Part shown: positions 25,308 through 34,310 of the stretch, one piece after another
Layout of the letters: every line of letters begins with the position of its first letter
Numbering within the stretch: the stretch's first letter is position 1
Assembly (NCBI RefSeq): GCF_007747445.1
Contig: NZ_CP036425.1
Location: 4,138,175 to 4,202,174, forward strand
Reading direction: 5' to 3'
DNA from: Poriferisphaera corsica
GTDB lineage: Bacteria; Planctomycetota; Phycisphaerae; Phycisphaerales; Phycisphaeraceae
Length of the DNA stretch: 64,000 nt
The notes under the pieces: model-generated
Database searches by the model: none
What the model was told of the DNA's origin: nothing
Seen by the model: the letters and a program-made list of their open reading frames with translations, nothing else
Position numbers and translations under genes: made by a program

Positions 25308-26426
25308 ATGAGACGACTTCGTCCATTGGTTGGGGCCATGGCCATAACTGCAGCCGGGTTCTTTGGGTCTCTACCCACCCCGACTCTCGCACAAAGCGAT
25401 CAGCCTGCCCCACGTATCATCCAAAGTATTCAAACCGCCGACGCACCTATGCCTGCCGACGGCTTGCAAGCTATCAATGCTTTCAACGATTACTGGGTTA
25501 TGCAACTCGCCAGCGGCGATGAAGCCCAGATCGCAAAAGCACGTAAAGAGCTCAAGCAGATTGTCTCTCCATCTGGTTCTTCGAAAGAATTCGTCAAACA
25601 ATTCAACCACAACCTTTTGGCGAAACTCGCTCAGGTCATTCAAAAACCAAATATTCCCAGCGATTCTAGCGCAGATGAAAAAGCGCAGATTGAGAATAAC
25701 TTTCTTCTCACACGCATCAACGCCATGATCGTGCTCGTCAACACCGAAGGTGCTGGTATTGAACCTGTCCTTGCCATCGGACTCAATGACGAAAATCCTG
25801 GCGTACGATATTGGGCCTCAAAAGCTGTCTCAAAGATCGCACAGTACAAACGTCTGACCAAAGAAGAGCAGGCACCAGTACTTAAACTCTTAGAACAGGC
25901 ACTTGGACGCGAAACACAGTCCGCAGCTCTCACAGAGCAACTTGCCGCACTCAGTAATATGAATGTCGGTACCGCTCGTGGAATCCTCCTAAATGTCCTC
26001 ACAGCTCGTGTTGGCGTTCATGCAAAAGATATTTACGCATCCTACAGCCCTGAGCAAAAAGCTCTGCAGGAAATGTTCACCAAGCTCATTGCTGATATTG
26101 CACGTAACGGCATCGACTCTGATCAAATCAAATCATTTACCAGTGTCGCCTTCCGTTATATGACTCTAGCAACCGATCAACTCCTCACTGATACGGCATT
26201 CACAAATGAAACTATTGCGGATAAACGTACAATTATCCGCCTAGGCGATCGAATCATGCGATTTGCTCATGAGAATATCGATCCCGGTGCCCGTTCACCT
26301 GAGAAAATCGATAACGCTCTCAGTCTTGGCGACTGGGCATTCATCAAGACCAAGGTCAATGATTGGAATAAGATTCTCACAAAATCTCCATTTAATATTC
26401 CTGAAGATGAACTCCAAACCAAGTAA
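25308..26426 (+). CDS. Exported alpha-helical repeat protein, unknown function
   Basis: The 372-residue product begins with a signal peptide (MRRLRPLVGAMAITAAGFFG, cleavage near TLAQ). The mature part is all-alpha; the segment EPVLAIGLNDENPGVRYWASKAVSKIA looks like a HEAT-type repeat, with further helical pairs after it. I do not recognise a named family. It is probably periplasmic and may be a protein-binding scaffold. The start at 25308 has CGGAGAG upstream and removes a 13-residue extension with no ribosome site. It stands alone and has a strong terminator. Confidence 0.8.
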   Translation: MRRLRPLVGAMAITAAGFFGSLPTPTLAQSDQPAPRIIQSIQTADAPMPADGLQAINAFNDYWVMQLASGDEAQIAKARKELKQIVSPSGSSKEFVKQFNHNLLAKLAQVIQKPNIPSDSSADEKAQIENNFLLTRINAMIVLVNTEGAGIEPVLAIGLNDENPGVRYWASKAVSKIAQYKRLTKEEQAPVLKLLEQALGRETQSAALTEQLAALSNMNVGTARGILLNVLTARVGVHAKDIYASYSPEQKALQEMFTKLIADIARNGIDSDQIKSFTSVAFRYMTLATDQLLTDTAFTNETIADKRTIIRLGDRIMRFAHENIDPGARSPEKIDNALSLGDWAFIKTKVNDWNKILTKSPFNIPEDELQTK

Positions 26427-26452
26427 AGCCATCAGCCACCGCAATTAAAAAG

Positions 26453-26482
26453 AAAAAGCTGCACGATTTGTGCAGCTTTTTC
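26453..26482 (+). terminator. Rho-independent terminator
   Basis: AAAAAGCTGCAC pairs perfectly with GTGCAGCTTTTT over GATTT, followed by CTTTTG. It lies 27 bases after the exported repeat protein gene. Confidence 0.92.
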
Positions 26483-26692
26483 TTTTGCCCTATGTTCATA
26501 CAAGGCCTAATCGCTTCAAACAATGACCATGCCATTTGAACGTGTGCACAATATAAGGGAATCCCTTTATTAAATATAGTGAATACTCTATTTTAACGCC
26601 CGATAATACCCTCCCTATTTAGCCCTCAAGTCAATCTTTTGACCTTGTCGATACCAATAACACCCAAGGGGCGGGTCCCGGAGCGTTAGACA

Positions 26693-27199
26693 TTGGTGTC
26701 TGATTCAACGGAAAATGTAGCAGCACAGGTTCAGTCCCCCGAAGCACAGCCTGTACCGCCACCCAGTGGTGCATCCGACTATCGCATGCATTGCCGCCGG
26801 GTGAGTTCTTTATTTGGAAATACGGTATTAAGCGGCGCGATCTTTAGGATCGGACAGTCAGGCCAACTTTTGTGGGCCAGCGATTCAGCACGCGTTGTCC
26901 TTGGAATTCTTAACGCTTTCCATCACAACGCCCAGAACCAAAAGCTGAATCAACTCTGGCAACAATACTTATGGTCGCCAATAGATAAAAACGCATTGAA
27001 ACCTCAGGTTCACATCATCCGTGACCCCAACTGGTTATGCTCTGCATCAGTCTATTGGCACCCTAAACACCCCACCGGCCTGACCGTTTCACTTTGGAAT
27101 ATCAAATCTGCTAGCCATCCAGGCCAAACATTGCAGGTTGATCCAATGTGGATTTCCATCCTCAGGAAGCTGAATTGCGATCTGACTTTTAAGTCATAA
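26693..27199 (+). CDS. Unknown cytoplasmic protein upstream of Rrf2 gene
   Basis: The 168-residue product has a Pro/Gln-rich N-terminal tail (about 1-30) and a compact part with GAIFRIGQSGQLLWASDSARVVLG, which has a PAS-like flavour but no firm match. The best start is TTG at 26693 with GGAG nine bases upstream; GTG at 26696 is the alternative. It ends 55 bases before the Rrf2 gene on the same strand, so the two may be co-transcribed. No function assigned. Confidence 0.6.
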   Translation: MVSDSTENVAAQVQSPEAQPVPPPSGASDYRMHCRRVSSLFGNTVLSGAIFRIGQSGQLLWASDSARVVLGILNAFHHNAQNQKLNQLWQQYLWSPIDKNALKPQVHIIRDPNWLCSASVYWHPKHPTGLTVSLWNIKSASHPGQTLQVDPMWISILRKLNCDLTFKS

Positions 27200-27254
27200 C
27201 ACCTCAGATCACACCTCAGTCATGCACCGTTCTATCTGGAAGGTCGGTGCTCCG

Positions 27255-27686
27255 ATGAAACTCAGTAAAACCTCTGCGCATGCAGCACTCGCAATCGCGT
27301 TCTTGGCAAACCAAACAACACAAGGCCCTACTCAGGCCCGAACCGTTGCTGAACACCTCGGTGTTCCAACGGATTCAGCACTGAAAATCCTTCAGGCTCT
27401 TTCGAGACATCGTCTGATCAAGAGCCAACTCGGCCGTAGTGGTGGATACCTCCTCCATCGTCCCGCCGAAAGCATTAGCCTTCTCGAAATCGTTGAGGCT
27501 ATTGACGGACCAATCGCTGGCGAAATGCCCATCAGCCAGCACACGGGCAAGCTTGATTACTCAATGAACATCCTCCAGAGCGCATGCCAAAATGCTGCTC
27601 AACAACTCCGCGATACGCTCTGCAAATACACTGTTGCAGATCTCGTCGTTGCAGAGGAGCAACCCACTTTCGCTGTTGCTGGCTAA
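27255..27686 (+). CDS. Rrf2 family transcriptional regulator
   Basis: The 143-residue protein starts MKLSKTSAHAALAIAFLA and has the Rrf2 winged helix: AEHLGVPTDSALKILQALSRHRLIKSQLGRSGGYLL, then the linker SISLLEIVEAIDGP. The iron-sulphur type (IscR, NsrR) needs three cysteines in the C-terminal half; only two isolated ones are present (SACQNA and DTLCKY), so cluster binding is unlikely. GGAAGG lies 11 bases upstream of the ATG. Its target is unknown; the neighbours are an unknown gene upstream and the chemotaxis operon 300 bases downstream. Confidence 0.88.
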   Translation: MKLSKTSAHAALAIAFLANQTTQGPTQARTVAEHLGVPTDSALKILQALSRHRLIKSQLGRSGGYLLHRPAESISLLEIVEAIDGPIAGEMPISQHTGKLDYSMNILQSACQNAAQQLRDTLCKYTVADLVVAEEQPTFAVAG

Positions 27687-27714
27687 ACCTCAGTATAAAC
27701 TTAAAACAACACTC

Positions 27715-27742
27715 AAAGTGCACCAACCGGTGCACTTTTTTT
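27715..27742 (+). terminator. Rho-independent terminator
   Basis: AAAGTGCACC pairs with GGTGCACTTT over AACC, followed by TTTTA. It isolates the Rrf2 transcript from the chemotaxis operon. Confidence 0.92.
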
Positions 27743-27987
27743 ATCACCCCATATCTCAAATATCGGACTTGAACCCCCATAACATGCTTGAACAGCATAA
27801 TTATCACACAAACATCGCTGTTATTTTTCCAGCATCAGGTGGTTCCCCTAAAGAGAGTCGCTTCTCTCTCCGATCCTGTAATCCAGAGCAGGTCGTGGAA
27901 TGAATCCATTCACGTCTGCATGAGCACCTTAAGCTCAATAACGATCCAGTTTCTGGGGCAATACGTGTTCCATTGGAGGCTTGAAAT

Positions 27988-28521
27988 ATGTCTATTGAAA
28001 ATACTGATAATACATCCGTTGCCGCTGATCATGGTGAAGCGATCACCACCTCAGAAGGCGAACTCCTTCAACTCGTCAGTTTCGTTGTTGGCGATGAAGA
28101 ATTTGCAGTCCCCATCCTCAGTGTTCAGGAAATCAACCGCATGATGCAGATCACGCGCGTTCCTCAAAGTCCTGAATACGTTGAGGGTGTCATCAACCTG
28201 CGTGGCAAAATCATCCCTGTTATCGATCTCCGTAAGCGATTCGACATGGGTGAACTCAAAGATACCGCAGATGCACGTATCATTGTCATCGAAGTTGCAA
28301 ACCGCGTCATCGGCTTCACCGTCGATCGTGTCAATGAAGTTCTTCGCATCAACTCTGATATTGTTGAGCCACCCCCATCTATCTGCAGCAGCATTGACAC
28401 TGACTACATCCAAGGTGTAGGCAAGCTTGATGATCGTCTGCTTATCATGCTTAACCTCGAAAAATTGTTCGCTGGTTACGACGTTGATGAACTTGCGAAG
28501 GTTACAAAAGCCGCTGCATAA
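27988..28521 (+). CDS. cheW: Chemotaxis coupling protein CheW
   Basis: CheW links chemoreceptors to the CheA kinase. The 177-residue product has the SH3-like CheW fold: LVSFVVGDEEFAVPILSVQEINR, ITRVPQSPEYVEGVINLRGKIIPVIDLRKRF, and the late RLLIMLNLEKLF. A short acidic N-terminal tail (about 1-28) precedes the domain. GGAGG lies nine bases upstream of the ATG. It is the first gene of the operon cheW-cheR-cheA-cheX-cheY-DUF342-cheB. No receptor gene lies in the window, so receptors must be encoded elsewhere. Confidence 0.94.
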   Translation: MSIENTDNTSVAADHGEAITTSEGELLQLVSFVVGDEEFAVPILSVQEINRMMQITRVPQSPEYVEGVINLRGKIIPVIDLRKRFDMGELKDTADARIIVIEVANRVIGFTVDRVNEVLRINSDIVEPPPSICSSIDTDYIQGVGKLDDRLLIMLNLEKLFAGYDVDELAKVTKAAA

Positions 28522-28596
28522 ACCGCAATCAGAACATCAAAGCTCTCCGTAAGGGGAGCTTTGATTCCTTTTCATATCTTGATTGAAAGCGATTCG

Positions 28597-29457
28597 ATGA
28601 CGCCTACATCTCTAACATCTGCAAGCAAAATCAAAATGTCCGATGCACAATTCGATCAATTGCGCAAAGTCATCTATCAACGTGCAGGCATCCATTTTCT
28701 TGACTCAAAAAAATATGTTCTAGAAAGTCGACTTTCACGTCGCGTTGAAGAACTCGAATTCGACAACTTCGATCAATACATCATGTACCTGACCACTGGC
28801 CCATACCAGATGGACGAGTTTCAGGAGATGTTCAACCGCATCACGATCAACGAAACCAGTTTCTTCCGCAATGAGCCCCAGCTTCTATACTTCGAGCAAG
28901 AAATTCTCCCAAAGCTCATTGAAGCACGTCAGGCAAAGAAAACTCTGCGTATCTGGTCAAGCGCCTCATCCACAGGTGAAGAGGCCTATACGCTAGCCAT
29001 CCAACTAACACGATCATTGGGCGTACGTGCACTCGATTGGAAAATCGAAATCCTTGGCACAGATATCAGTGAAAAAGTATTACTACAAGCCCAAGAAGCA
29101 AAATACCCGCATTACTCAGTTCGAACGCTCAGCCCAATGATTTTACAGCGGTACTTCAAACAGGACGGTAACTTTTACCATCTCGATCCCGCAATCAAAT
29201 CAATGTGCCGTTTTGAAAAACTCAATCTCAAAGATCGACTCTCAGCAAAACGTTTCGGAACTTTTGATGTGATCTTCTGCCGCAATGTATTGATCTACTT
29301 TGACGATGACATGCGAAAATCTGTCATTAACATGTTCCACGATCAACTCGCCAAAGACGGTTGCCTATTCATTGGCCACTCGGAATCACTCAGAAACTTA
29401 AACGTGAAATTTGAACAGATCGCCGCACCTCAAGCATTCGCCTACACAAAGCTCTGA
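28597..29457 (+). CDS. cheR: Chemotaxis methyltransferase CheR
   Basis: CheR methylates receptor glutamates using S-adenosylmethionine. The 286-residue product has the N-terminal helical domain (FDQLRKVIYQRAGIHF, YVLESRLSRRVEEL), the SAM-binding RIWSSASSTGEEAYTLAI and the late FDVIFCRNVLIYFD. The usual glycine-cysteine pair in the SAM loop (WSAGCSTGEE) reads WSSASSTGEE. I used the ATG at 28597; a TTG at 28561 and an ATG at 28636 are also in frame, with no decisive ribosome site. It lies 75 bases after cheW. Confidence 0.92.
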   Translation: MTPTSLTSASKIKMSDAQFDQLRKVIYQRAGIHFLDSKKYVLESRLSRRVEELEFDNFDQYIMYLTTGPYQMDEFQEMFNRITINETSFFRNEPQLLYFEQEILPKLIEARQAKKTLRIWSSASSTGEEAYTLAIQLTRSLGVRALDWKIEILGTDISEKVLLQAQEAKYPHYSVRTLSPMILQRYFKQDGNFYHLDPAIKSMCRFEKLNLKDRLSAKRFGTFDVIFCRNVLIYFDDDMRKSVINMFHDQLAKDGCLFIGHSESLRNLNVKFEQIAAPQAFAYTKL

Positions 29458-29476
29458 GGTATACAGGAGTACGACA

Positions 29477-31744
29477 ATGTCTCTCGATGATATGGACCAA
29501 AGCCTGCTTCAGGACTTCCTAACCGAAGCTGGCGAATTAATTGAACAACTCGACAGCGATCTCGTTCAGCTTGAAAACGTCTCACCCGACGAATCTTCTG
29601 ACCTCTGTAACAGCTGTTTTCGTGCGCTTCATACAATTAAAGGTGCCGCCAGTTTTTTAGGCCTCACCGCAGTTACAACTTTCGCGCACGCTGCCGAAGA
29701 CTGCCTCAATTGTCTTCGTAAAGGCGAAATCCAAATCACACCAGATGTGATGGATGCGCTGCTTCGTAGTGCTGATATCGTCCGCGACCAAATCGAATCG
29801 CTTTCAAACGGCGAGGACCCCTCCGATGGTCCGCAAGATCTTATCGATCTTCTGCACAAACTCGCCTCTGGCACCACAAGTGATTCAAACGAAGAAGAAC
29901 AAACTGCAGCCACACAGCCGATTAACAATGATTTACCCGGCGAAACACTTGATCTACCAGCTCAAAAAGTTGATCTGATCGAATTTATGGTCATTGATCT
30001 TCAAGATTATTCAAAACAGCTTGATGAGGTGTTCGAGAAAATCGGTAACGACGGCACACGTCATGACGCTGCCGAAATCCTCACTGAAATCGCAGATAAC
30101 CTGATCAAGACCGCCGACTTCTTCGAATTAGATGCATTATGTAAGGTCGTCAAACTGCTTGACCGAATTGCATCAACTATCGACGAATGTCCACACAATC
30201 TACTTGATGAAGTCATCATTCGTCTGAATGCTGCCAAGTTCCTCATCGATGATCAAACCGAAATGCTCGGTAAAAACAGAGCCCTCCATTGGCCTCTCGA
30301 TACTTTCGTCGAACGTACCGAGCAACTCTGTAATCATCAACCACTTGATCCCGATATCACAGGCAAGCACAACAACGACATCCAGCAGTTACTCATACTT
30401 GATCAGGTCATAGAAGAAAATGCATCAGCCAATGCAACACCTGAGCAACAAACAATCGCTAAACCTGAGAATGGTGCGGCAGCATCATCTTCGAATGATT
30501 CAACTGTAAAAACAGATACTCAGGCAGCCACGAAGAAAACAGTTGAACAAACGATACGTGTTGAAGTCAGCCGTCTCGAATCATTACTCAACCTCGTTGG
30601 GCAGCTTGTTCTAAACAAAAATCGAGTCCTCGCACTTACACGCAACTTACGTGATTCCGATACCAGCCACGATTTGAATGAAGAATTTGTCGGCGCAGCA
30701 GGCGAACTCGATCGTCTCATGGGTGAGTTACAAGTCAGTGTCATGCGTACCCGTATGCAGCCGCTTGCCAAACTCTTCGACCGTTACCCACGCGTGATCC
30801 GTGATATCGCTCGTATGACTGACAAAAAGATCAATCTGCAAATTGAAGGCAAGGAAACAGAGGTCGACAAGAGTGTTCTCGAACAACTCGCAGACCCCCT
30901 CGTCCATATTCTTCGAAATTCCGCAGATCATGGCGTTGAGTCCCCTGAAGCCCGTCTCGCAGTGAGTAAAGCTGAAATCGGAACGATCACACTTTCCGCC
31001 GAACATCAAGGTTCACACGTCCGCGTCGCAATCAAAGATGACGGCAAGGGTCTCGACCGTGAAGTCATCGGCAACAAAGCCATCGAACGCGGACTCACAA
31101 CACAAGAGCAACTCGCTCAACTCACTGACTCCGATGTTTTCCGCTTCATCTTCGAAGCCGGCTTCTCTACCGCCGAGCAAGTCTCCGATCTCTCAGGTCG
31201 TGGCGTCGGCATGGATGTAGTCCGTACAAACATCAACAAGCTCAACGGCAGCATCAACATTCAATCCAAAAAAGGTCGTGGAACGACCATTGAAATCCTC
31301 ATCCCGCTTACCGTCGCCATCATGCCCGCCATGGTTGTCGGCGTAGGCAACCACACATACTCCGTTCCACTACAAAGCATTCTCGAAATCGTCCGACCTA
31401 CCGAAGAAGCCGTCTATTCAATCAACGGTCAGCAGGTCATGCGACTTCGTGACTCCGTCCTGCCTCTTATCAACATGAGGCACCGACTTAACGAAACTGA
31501 AACAGATAACGGTGACCGCTTTGCAGTCGTCGTTGCCGTTGGCGGCCAGACCGCCGGACTCGTCGTCGATCGTCTCATCGGTCAACAAGAAATCGTCATC
31601 AAACCTCTGGACGACACCTACACAGAGGGTGGTCCCTTCAGTGGCGCTACCATCCAGGAAGATGGTGAAGTTTGCCTCATCCTCGATGTCATCGAACTTC
31701 TTAAACACTCAGCGAACCTGGGACAGGAAAAGGCCGCGGCCTGA
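29477..31744 (+). CDS. cheA: Chemotaxis histidine kinase CheA
   Basis: CheA phosphorylates CheY and CheB. The 755-residue protein has an N-terminal HPt domain with the phosphorylated His52 (ALHTIKGAA), a helical region at about 165-300 that resembles a second HPt-type bundle but lacks the H.IKG motif, a low-complexity linker (about 315-360), the dimerisation domain (EVSRLESLLNLVGQLVLNKNR), the HATPase domain (HILRNSADHGVE, GRGVGMDVV) and a C-terminal CheW-like domain from about 610. The start at 29477 has AGGAGT seven bases upstream; the open frame back to 29411 overlaps cheR. Confidence 0.95.
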   Translation: MSLDDMDQSLLQDFLTEAGELIEQLDSDLVQLENVSPDESSDLCNSCFRALHTIKGAASFLGLTAVTTFAHAAEDCLNCLRKGEIQITPDVMDALLRSADIVRDQIESLSNGEDPSDGPQDLIDLLHKLASGTTSDSNEEEQTAATQPINNDLPGETLDLPAQKVDLIEFMVIDLQDYSKQLDEVFEKIGNDGTRHDAAEILTEIADNLIKTADFFELDALCKVVKLLDRIASTIDECPHNLLDEVIIRLNAAKFLIDDQTEMLGKNRALHWPLDTFVERTEQLCNHQPLDPDITGKHNNDIQQLLILDQVIEENASANATPEQQTIAKPENGAAASSSNDSTVKTDTQAATKKTVEQTIRVEVSRLESLLNLVGQLVLNKNRVLALTRNLRDSDTSHDLNEEFVGAAGELDRLMGELQVSVMRTRMQPLAKLFDRYPRVIRDIARMTDKKINLQIEGKETEVDKSVLEQLADPLVHILRNSADHGVESPEARLAVSKAEIGTITLSAEHQGSHVRVAIKDDGKGLDREVIGNKAIERGLTTQEQLAQLTDSDVFRFIFEAGFSTAEQVSDLSGRGVGMDVVRTNINKLNGSINIQSKKGRGTTIEILIPLTVAIMPAMVVGVGNHTYSVPLQSILEIVRPTEEAVYSINGQQVMRLRDSVLPLINMRHRLNETETDNGDRFAVVVAVGGQTAGLVVDRLIGQQEIVIKPLDDTYTEGGPFSGATIQEDGEVCLILDVIELLKHSANLGQEKAAA

Positions 31745-31760
31745 TACTAGGAGATTCCGT

Positions 31761-32240
31761 ATGAATCAGAACTACATTATCCCTTTTATGAAATCTGTGC
31801 AGAACGTCTTTGAGACGATGCTTCAGCTACCTGTACAGATTAAAGAACCAACACTGAAAAATGAAGATGAACCTTCCTTCGATGTCTCTGGCATCATCGG
31901 TATGTCTGGCGATGTTGACGGCACCGTCGTCTTAAGCTTCCCAACAACGACCGCTGAACGCATCGTTTCCATCTTCACCGGTATGGACATGACTTCTGAA
32001 AGTGAAGATTTTGCCGACGCCGTTGGTGAGCTCGTCAATATGGTATCCGGTGGTGCAAAAGCACAATTCACCGACAAAACCGTATCAATTTCTTGCCCTT
32101 CCGTCGTCATCGGTAGTAACCATCAAATCTTCGGCCAAAAGGATCTCACATGCATCCTGATCCCTTGCGAATCAGATTGCGGCGAGTTCTGCGTCGAAGT
32201 CGGTATACGCAACCTCGTAGCAGCTGAAGCAACTGCCTAA
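31761..32240 (+). CDS. cheX: CheY-phosphate phosphatase CheX
   Basis: The 159-residue protein is a CheC/CheX/FliY-type phosphatase. The single active-site helix DAVGELVNMVSGGAK carries the E-x2-N pair that CheX uses to hydrolyse CheY-phosphate, and SGIIGMSGDVDGTVVLSF is the family strand. CheX acts as a dimer. The ATG at 31761 has GGAG eight bases upstream, 16 bases after cheA. Placed directly before cheY, it likely resets the signal. Its TAA stop is inside a 15-bp palindrome. Confidence 0.9.
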   Translation: MNQNYIIPFMKSVQNVFETMLQLPVQIKEPTLKNEDEPSFDVSGIIGMSGDVDGTVVLSFPTTTAERIVSIFTGMDMTSESEDFADAVGELVNMVSGGAKAQFTDKTVSISCPSVVIGSNHQIFGQKDLTCILIPCESDCGEFCVEVGIRNLVAAEATA

Positions 32241-32251
32241 TACTTGATTAG
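32237..32251. repeat. 15-bp palindrome, copy 4, over the cheX stop
   Basis: CTAATACTTGATTAG with perfect 5-bp arms. The TAA stop codon of cheX is 32238-32240. Confidence 0.7.
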
Positions 32252-32301
32252 CAATACAACACAGAAAACAACATACATCAACTGGATGTGGAGTGAATAG
32301 A

Positions 32302-32670
32302 ATGAAAGTCTTACTCGTAGACGATTCAAAAACCATGAGAAATATCCAAAAGGGTATTTTGACACAGCTCGGTTACGGCGAAATCGAGGAGGCCGTAGAT
32401 GGTCTCGACGCCCTCTCTAAAGTCGGTGCCTTCGAGCCGGATCTACTTCTCGTCGACTGGAACATGCCTAACATGGATGGCCTGAGCTTCGTCAAAAAGT
32501 ACCGCAGCATGGGTAAAACCTGCCCGATTATCATGGTCACAACTGAAGCCGAAAAAATGCGCGTCGTTGAAGCCATCAAGGCCGGTGTCAACAACTATGT
32601 CGTAAAACCGTTCACACCCGATGTTCTATCAGAACGTATCAAGGAAACCCTGGCTCGAACAGCTGCCTAA
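32302..32670 (+). CDS. cheY: Chemotaxis response regulator CheY
   Basis: The 122-residue single receiver domain has the acidic pair D7-D8, the phosphoacceptor Asp52 (LLLVDWNMPNMDG), the switch threonine in MVTTEAE and the lysine in VVKPF near 102. It carries the signal from CheA to the motor or other output. The ATG at 32302 has GGAG eight bases upstream; the GTG at 32293 is inside that site. Its stop codon is part of the best of the 15-bp palindromes. Confidence 0.94.
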   Translation: MKVLLVDDSKTMRNIQKGILTQLGYGEIEEAVDGLDALSKVGAFEPDLLLVDWNMPNMDGLSFVKKYRSMGKTCPIIMVTTEAEKMRVVEAIKAGVNNYVVKPFTPDVLSERIKETLARTAA

Positions 32671-32681
32671 TCTTTGATTAG
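32667..32681. repeat. 15-bp palindrome, copy 5, over the cheY stop
   Basis: CTAATCTTTGATTAG, extended by GC on each side to an 8-bp stem (GCCTAATC / GATTAGGC). The TAA stop codon of cheY is 32668-32670. No T-tract follows. Confidence 0.75.
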
Positions 32682-32817
32682 GCGCTTTCGGCTCAATACA
32701 GGATTAGTGTTAAACGCGTTCATGTATAAATAATCTACAATCGCAAATTCCGCTTTTCTAGAATTTATACATCTCGATCCAAGGATCAACGCAATACACT
32801 TCTAAAGTACACTAAAA

Positions 32818-34260
32818 ATGTCTGAAGCGCCGGAACAAAACATCATCCGAGCGATCACATCTCCGGATAAAACCTCCGCAGAACTTGTGCTACAAGAAAA
32901 AGCGGATCGTTCGCTGATCAATGAACCTCTCTGCCTCACAGCTCTCATGGAGGCAGGTATCGAGATCAACGATGAAGTCTCGAAAGCGCTTCAGAATTTC
33001 CTTAAAAAAGCTAAAGCTTCTCGCGACAAGGAAGTTAAACACACCATCGCTACCGCACAGCTACCCGTGCATGGTATCGATGGCACCGTTAACTGGATTC
33101 AGAAAGATGATGAGGCCGCCGAAGGTAAAGCCTCTCATTACAGCCGCTCTGCATTTGTGATGGTTCGTAAGAACGACATTCTTGGCACAATGGTTGATGC
33201 GCAAAAAGGTACCGATGGCCGCGATGTCACCGGTAAAACCATACCCGCCAAAGAACCTCTTCAATGCAATGTCGAAATCGATCCTTCCATACGCGTTGAT
33301 AAAGATGGTAACCTTGTAGCGCAGCTCGATGGTGTCCTACTAACATCACATAAATTCGCCAAAATCGATCAACTTCTCGTTATCGACGACAACGTTGATT
33401 TCTCCACCGGCAATATTGATTTCACCGGCGACATTGAAATCATGCGCGACATACGTGACCGCTTTCACGTCAAAGCCTCCGGCAGTATCACAGTTCAAGG
33501 CTTTGTCGAAGATGCAACAATCGAATGCGGCAACTCACTAAAAATCACAAAGGGTTACGCCGGTCGCACACGCGCCGACACCATCGTTCTCGGCAATCTC
33601 TCAACCAAGTACCTCGACAATGTCAACGCTGAAGTTGGTCAAAATCTGCTCATCGATAAAGAGGCTATCAACTCAACGCTTATCGTTACAGGTGAAATTA
33701 AATCTCCCCTCGCCAGCTTCATTGGTTGCAATATTCAAGTCAGCAAAGCCGTCCACGTCAGCAACCTCGGCTCCGCTGGCAACGTCAAAACAACCGTTGT
33801 CCTCGGCAGCGTACCACGACTTCAAACCCTCGCGAATGAACTGAACGATATCATCGATCAGTTTAATTCTCACATCAATCAACTCAATCAGAAAATCGAT
33901 CAGTTCAATCAAGCCTCTCAACAAAACAAGCTCAGCCCTAAAGATGCTGAAAAACATACCGAATACATGTTCAGTGTGCAGCACATCAACAAGACGCTGG
34001 AAAAGGCGGAACCCACTCTCACTAACCTCAACGCTCGCATCGACGACAATCGTAAAGTAAACGTACAAGTCGACCACGCCATTTATCCAAATGTCAGCTT
34101 CGTCACCGATGACATCTCATACACGATCAACGATCTCATCAAAGGCCCCGTATCTATCTTTGAAGACACAAACAAACAACTGGTATTCCAACGATCTGGC
34201 GCCAAGCCAAAACCGCTTTCCGATATATCCACAGTAAGAACACTCAAATCCCCTTCCTGA
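32818..34260 (+). CDS. DUF342/FapA-type polymer-like beta-helix protein
   Basis: The 480-residue protein matches the FapA (DUF342) family: an N-terminal part with GTMVDAQKGTDGRDVTGKTIPAKEP, then a right-handed beta-helix (VDFSTGNIDFTGDIEIMRDI, VKASGSITVQGFVEDATIECGNSLKI), a helical coiled-coil insert at about 335-400 (QFNSHINQLNQKIDQFNQAS) and a short tail. Family members are often encoded beside chemotaxis or motility genes and some bind or organise membranes or cell-envelope partners; the precise role is not known. It lies between cheY and cheB on the same strand, so it is likely part of the same system. Confidence 0.85.
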   Translation: MSEAPEQNIIRAITSPDKTSAELVLQEKADRSLINEPLCLTALMEAGIEINDEVSKALQNFLKKAKASRDKEVKHTIATAQLPVHGIDGTVNWIQKDDEAAEGKASHYSRSAFVMVRKNDILGTMVDAQKGTDGRDVTGKTIPAKEPLQCNVEIDPSIRVDKDGNLVAQLDGVLLTSHKFAKIDQLLVIDDNVDFSTGNIDFTGDIEIMRDIRDRFHVKASGSITVQGFVEDATIECGNSLKITKGYAGRTRADTIVLGNLSTKYLDNVNAEVGQNLLIDKEAINSTLIVTGEIKSPLASFIGCNIQVSKAVHVSNLGSAGNVKTTVVLGSVPRLQTLANELNDIIDQFNSHINQLNQKIDQFNQASQQNKLSPKDAEKHTEYMFSVQHINKTLEKAEPTLTNLNARIDDNRKVNVQVDHAIYPNVSFVTDDISYTINDLIKGPVSIFEDTNKQLVFQRSGAKPKPLSDISTVRTLKSPS

Positions 34261-34310
34261 ACACACGATATATACGCTAAGACACAACTGATTTAGAAAA
34301 ATTAAACGCC

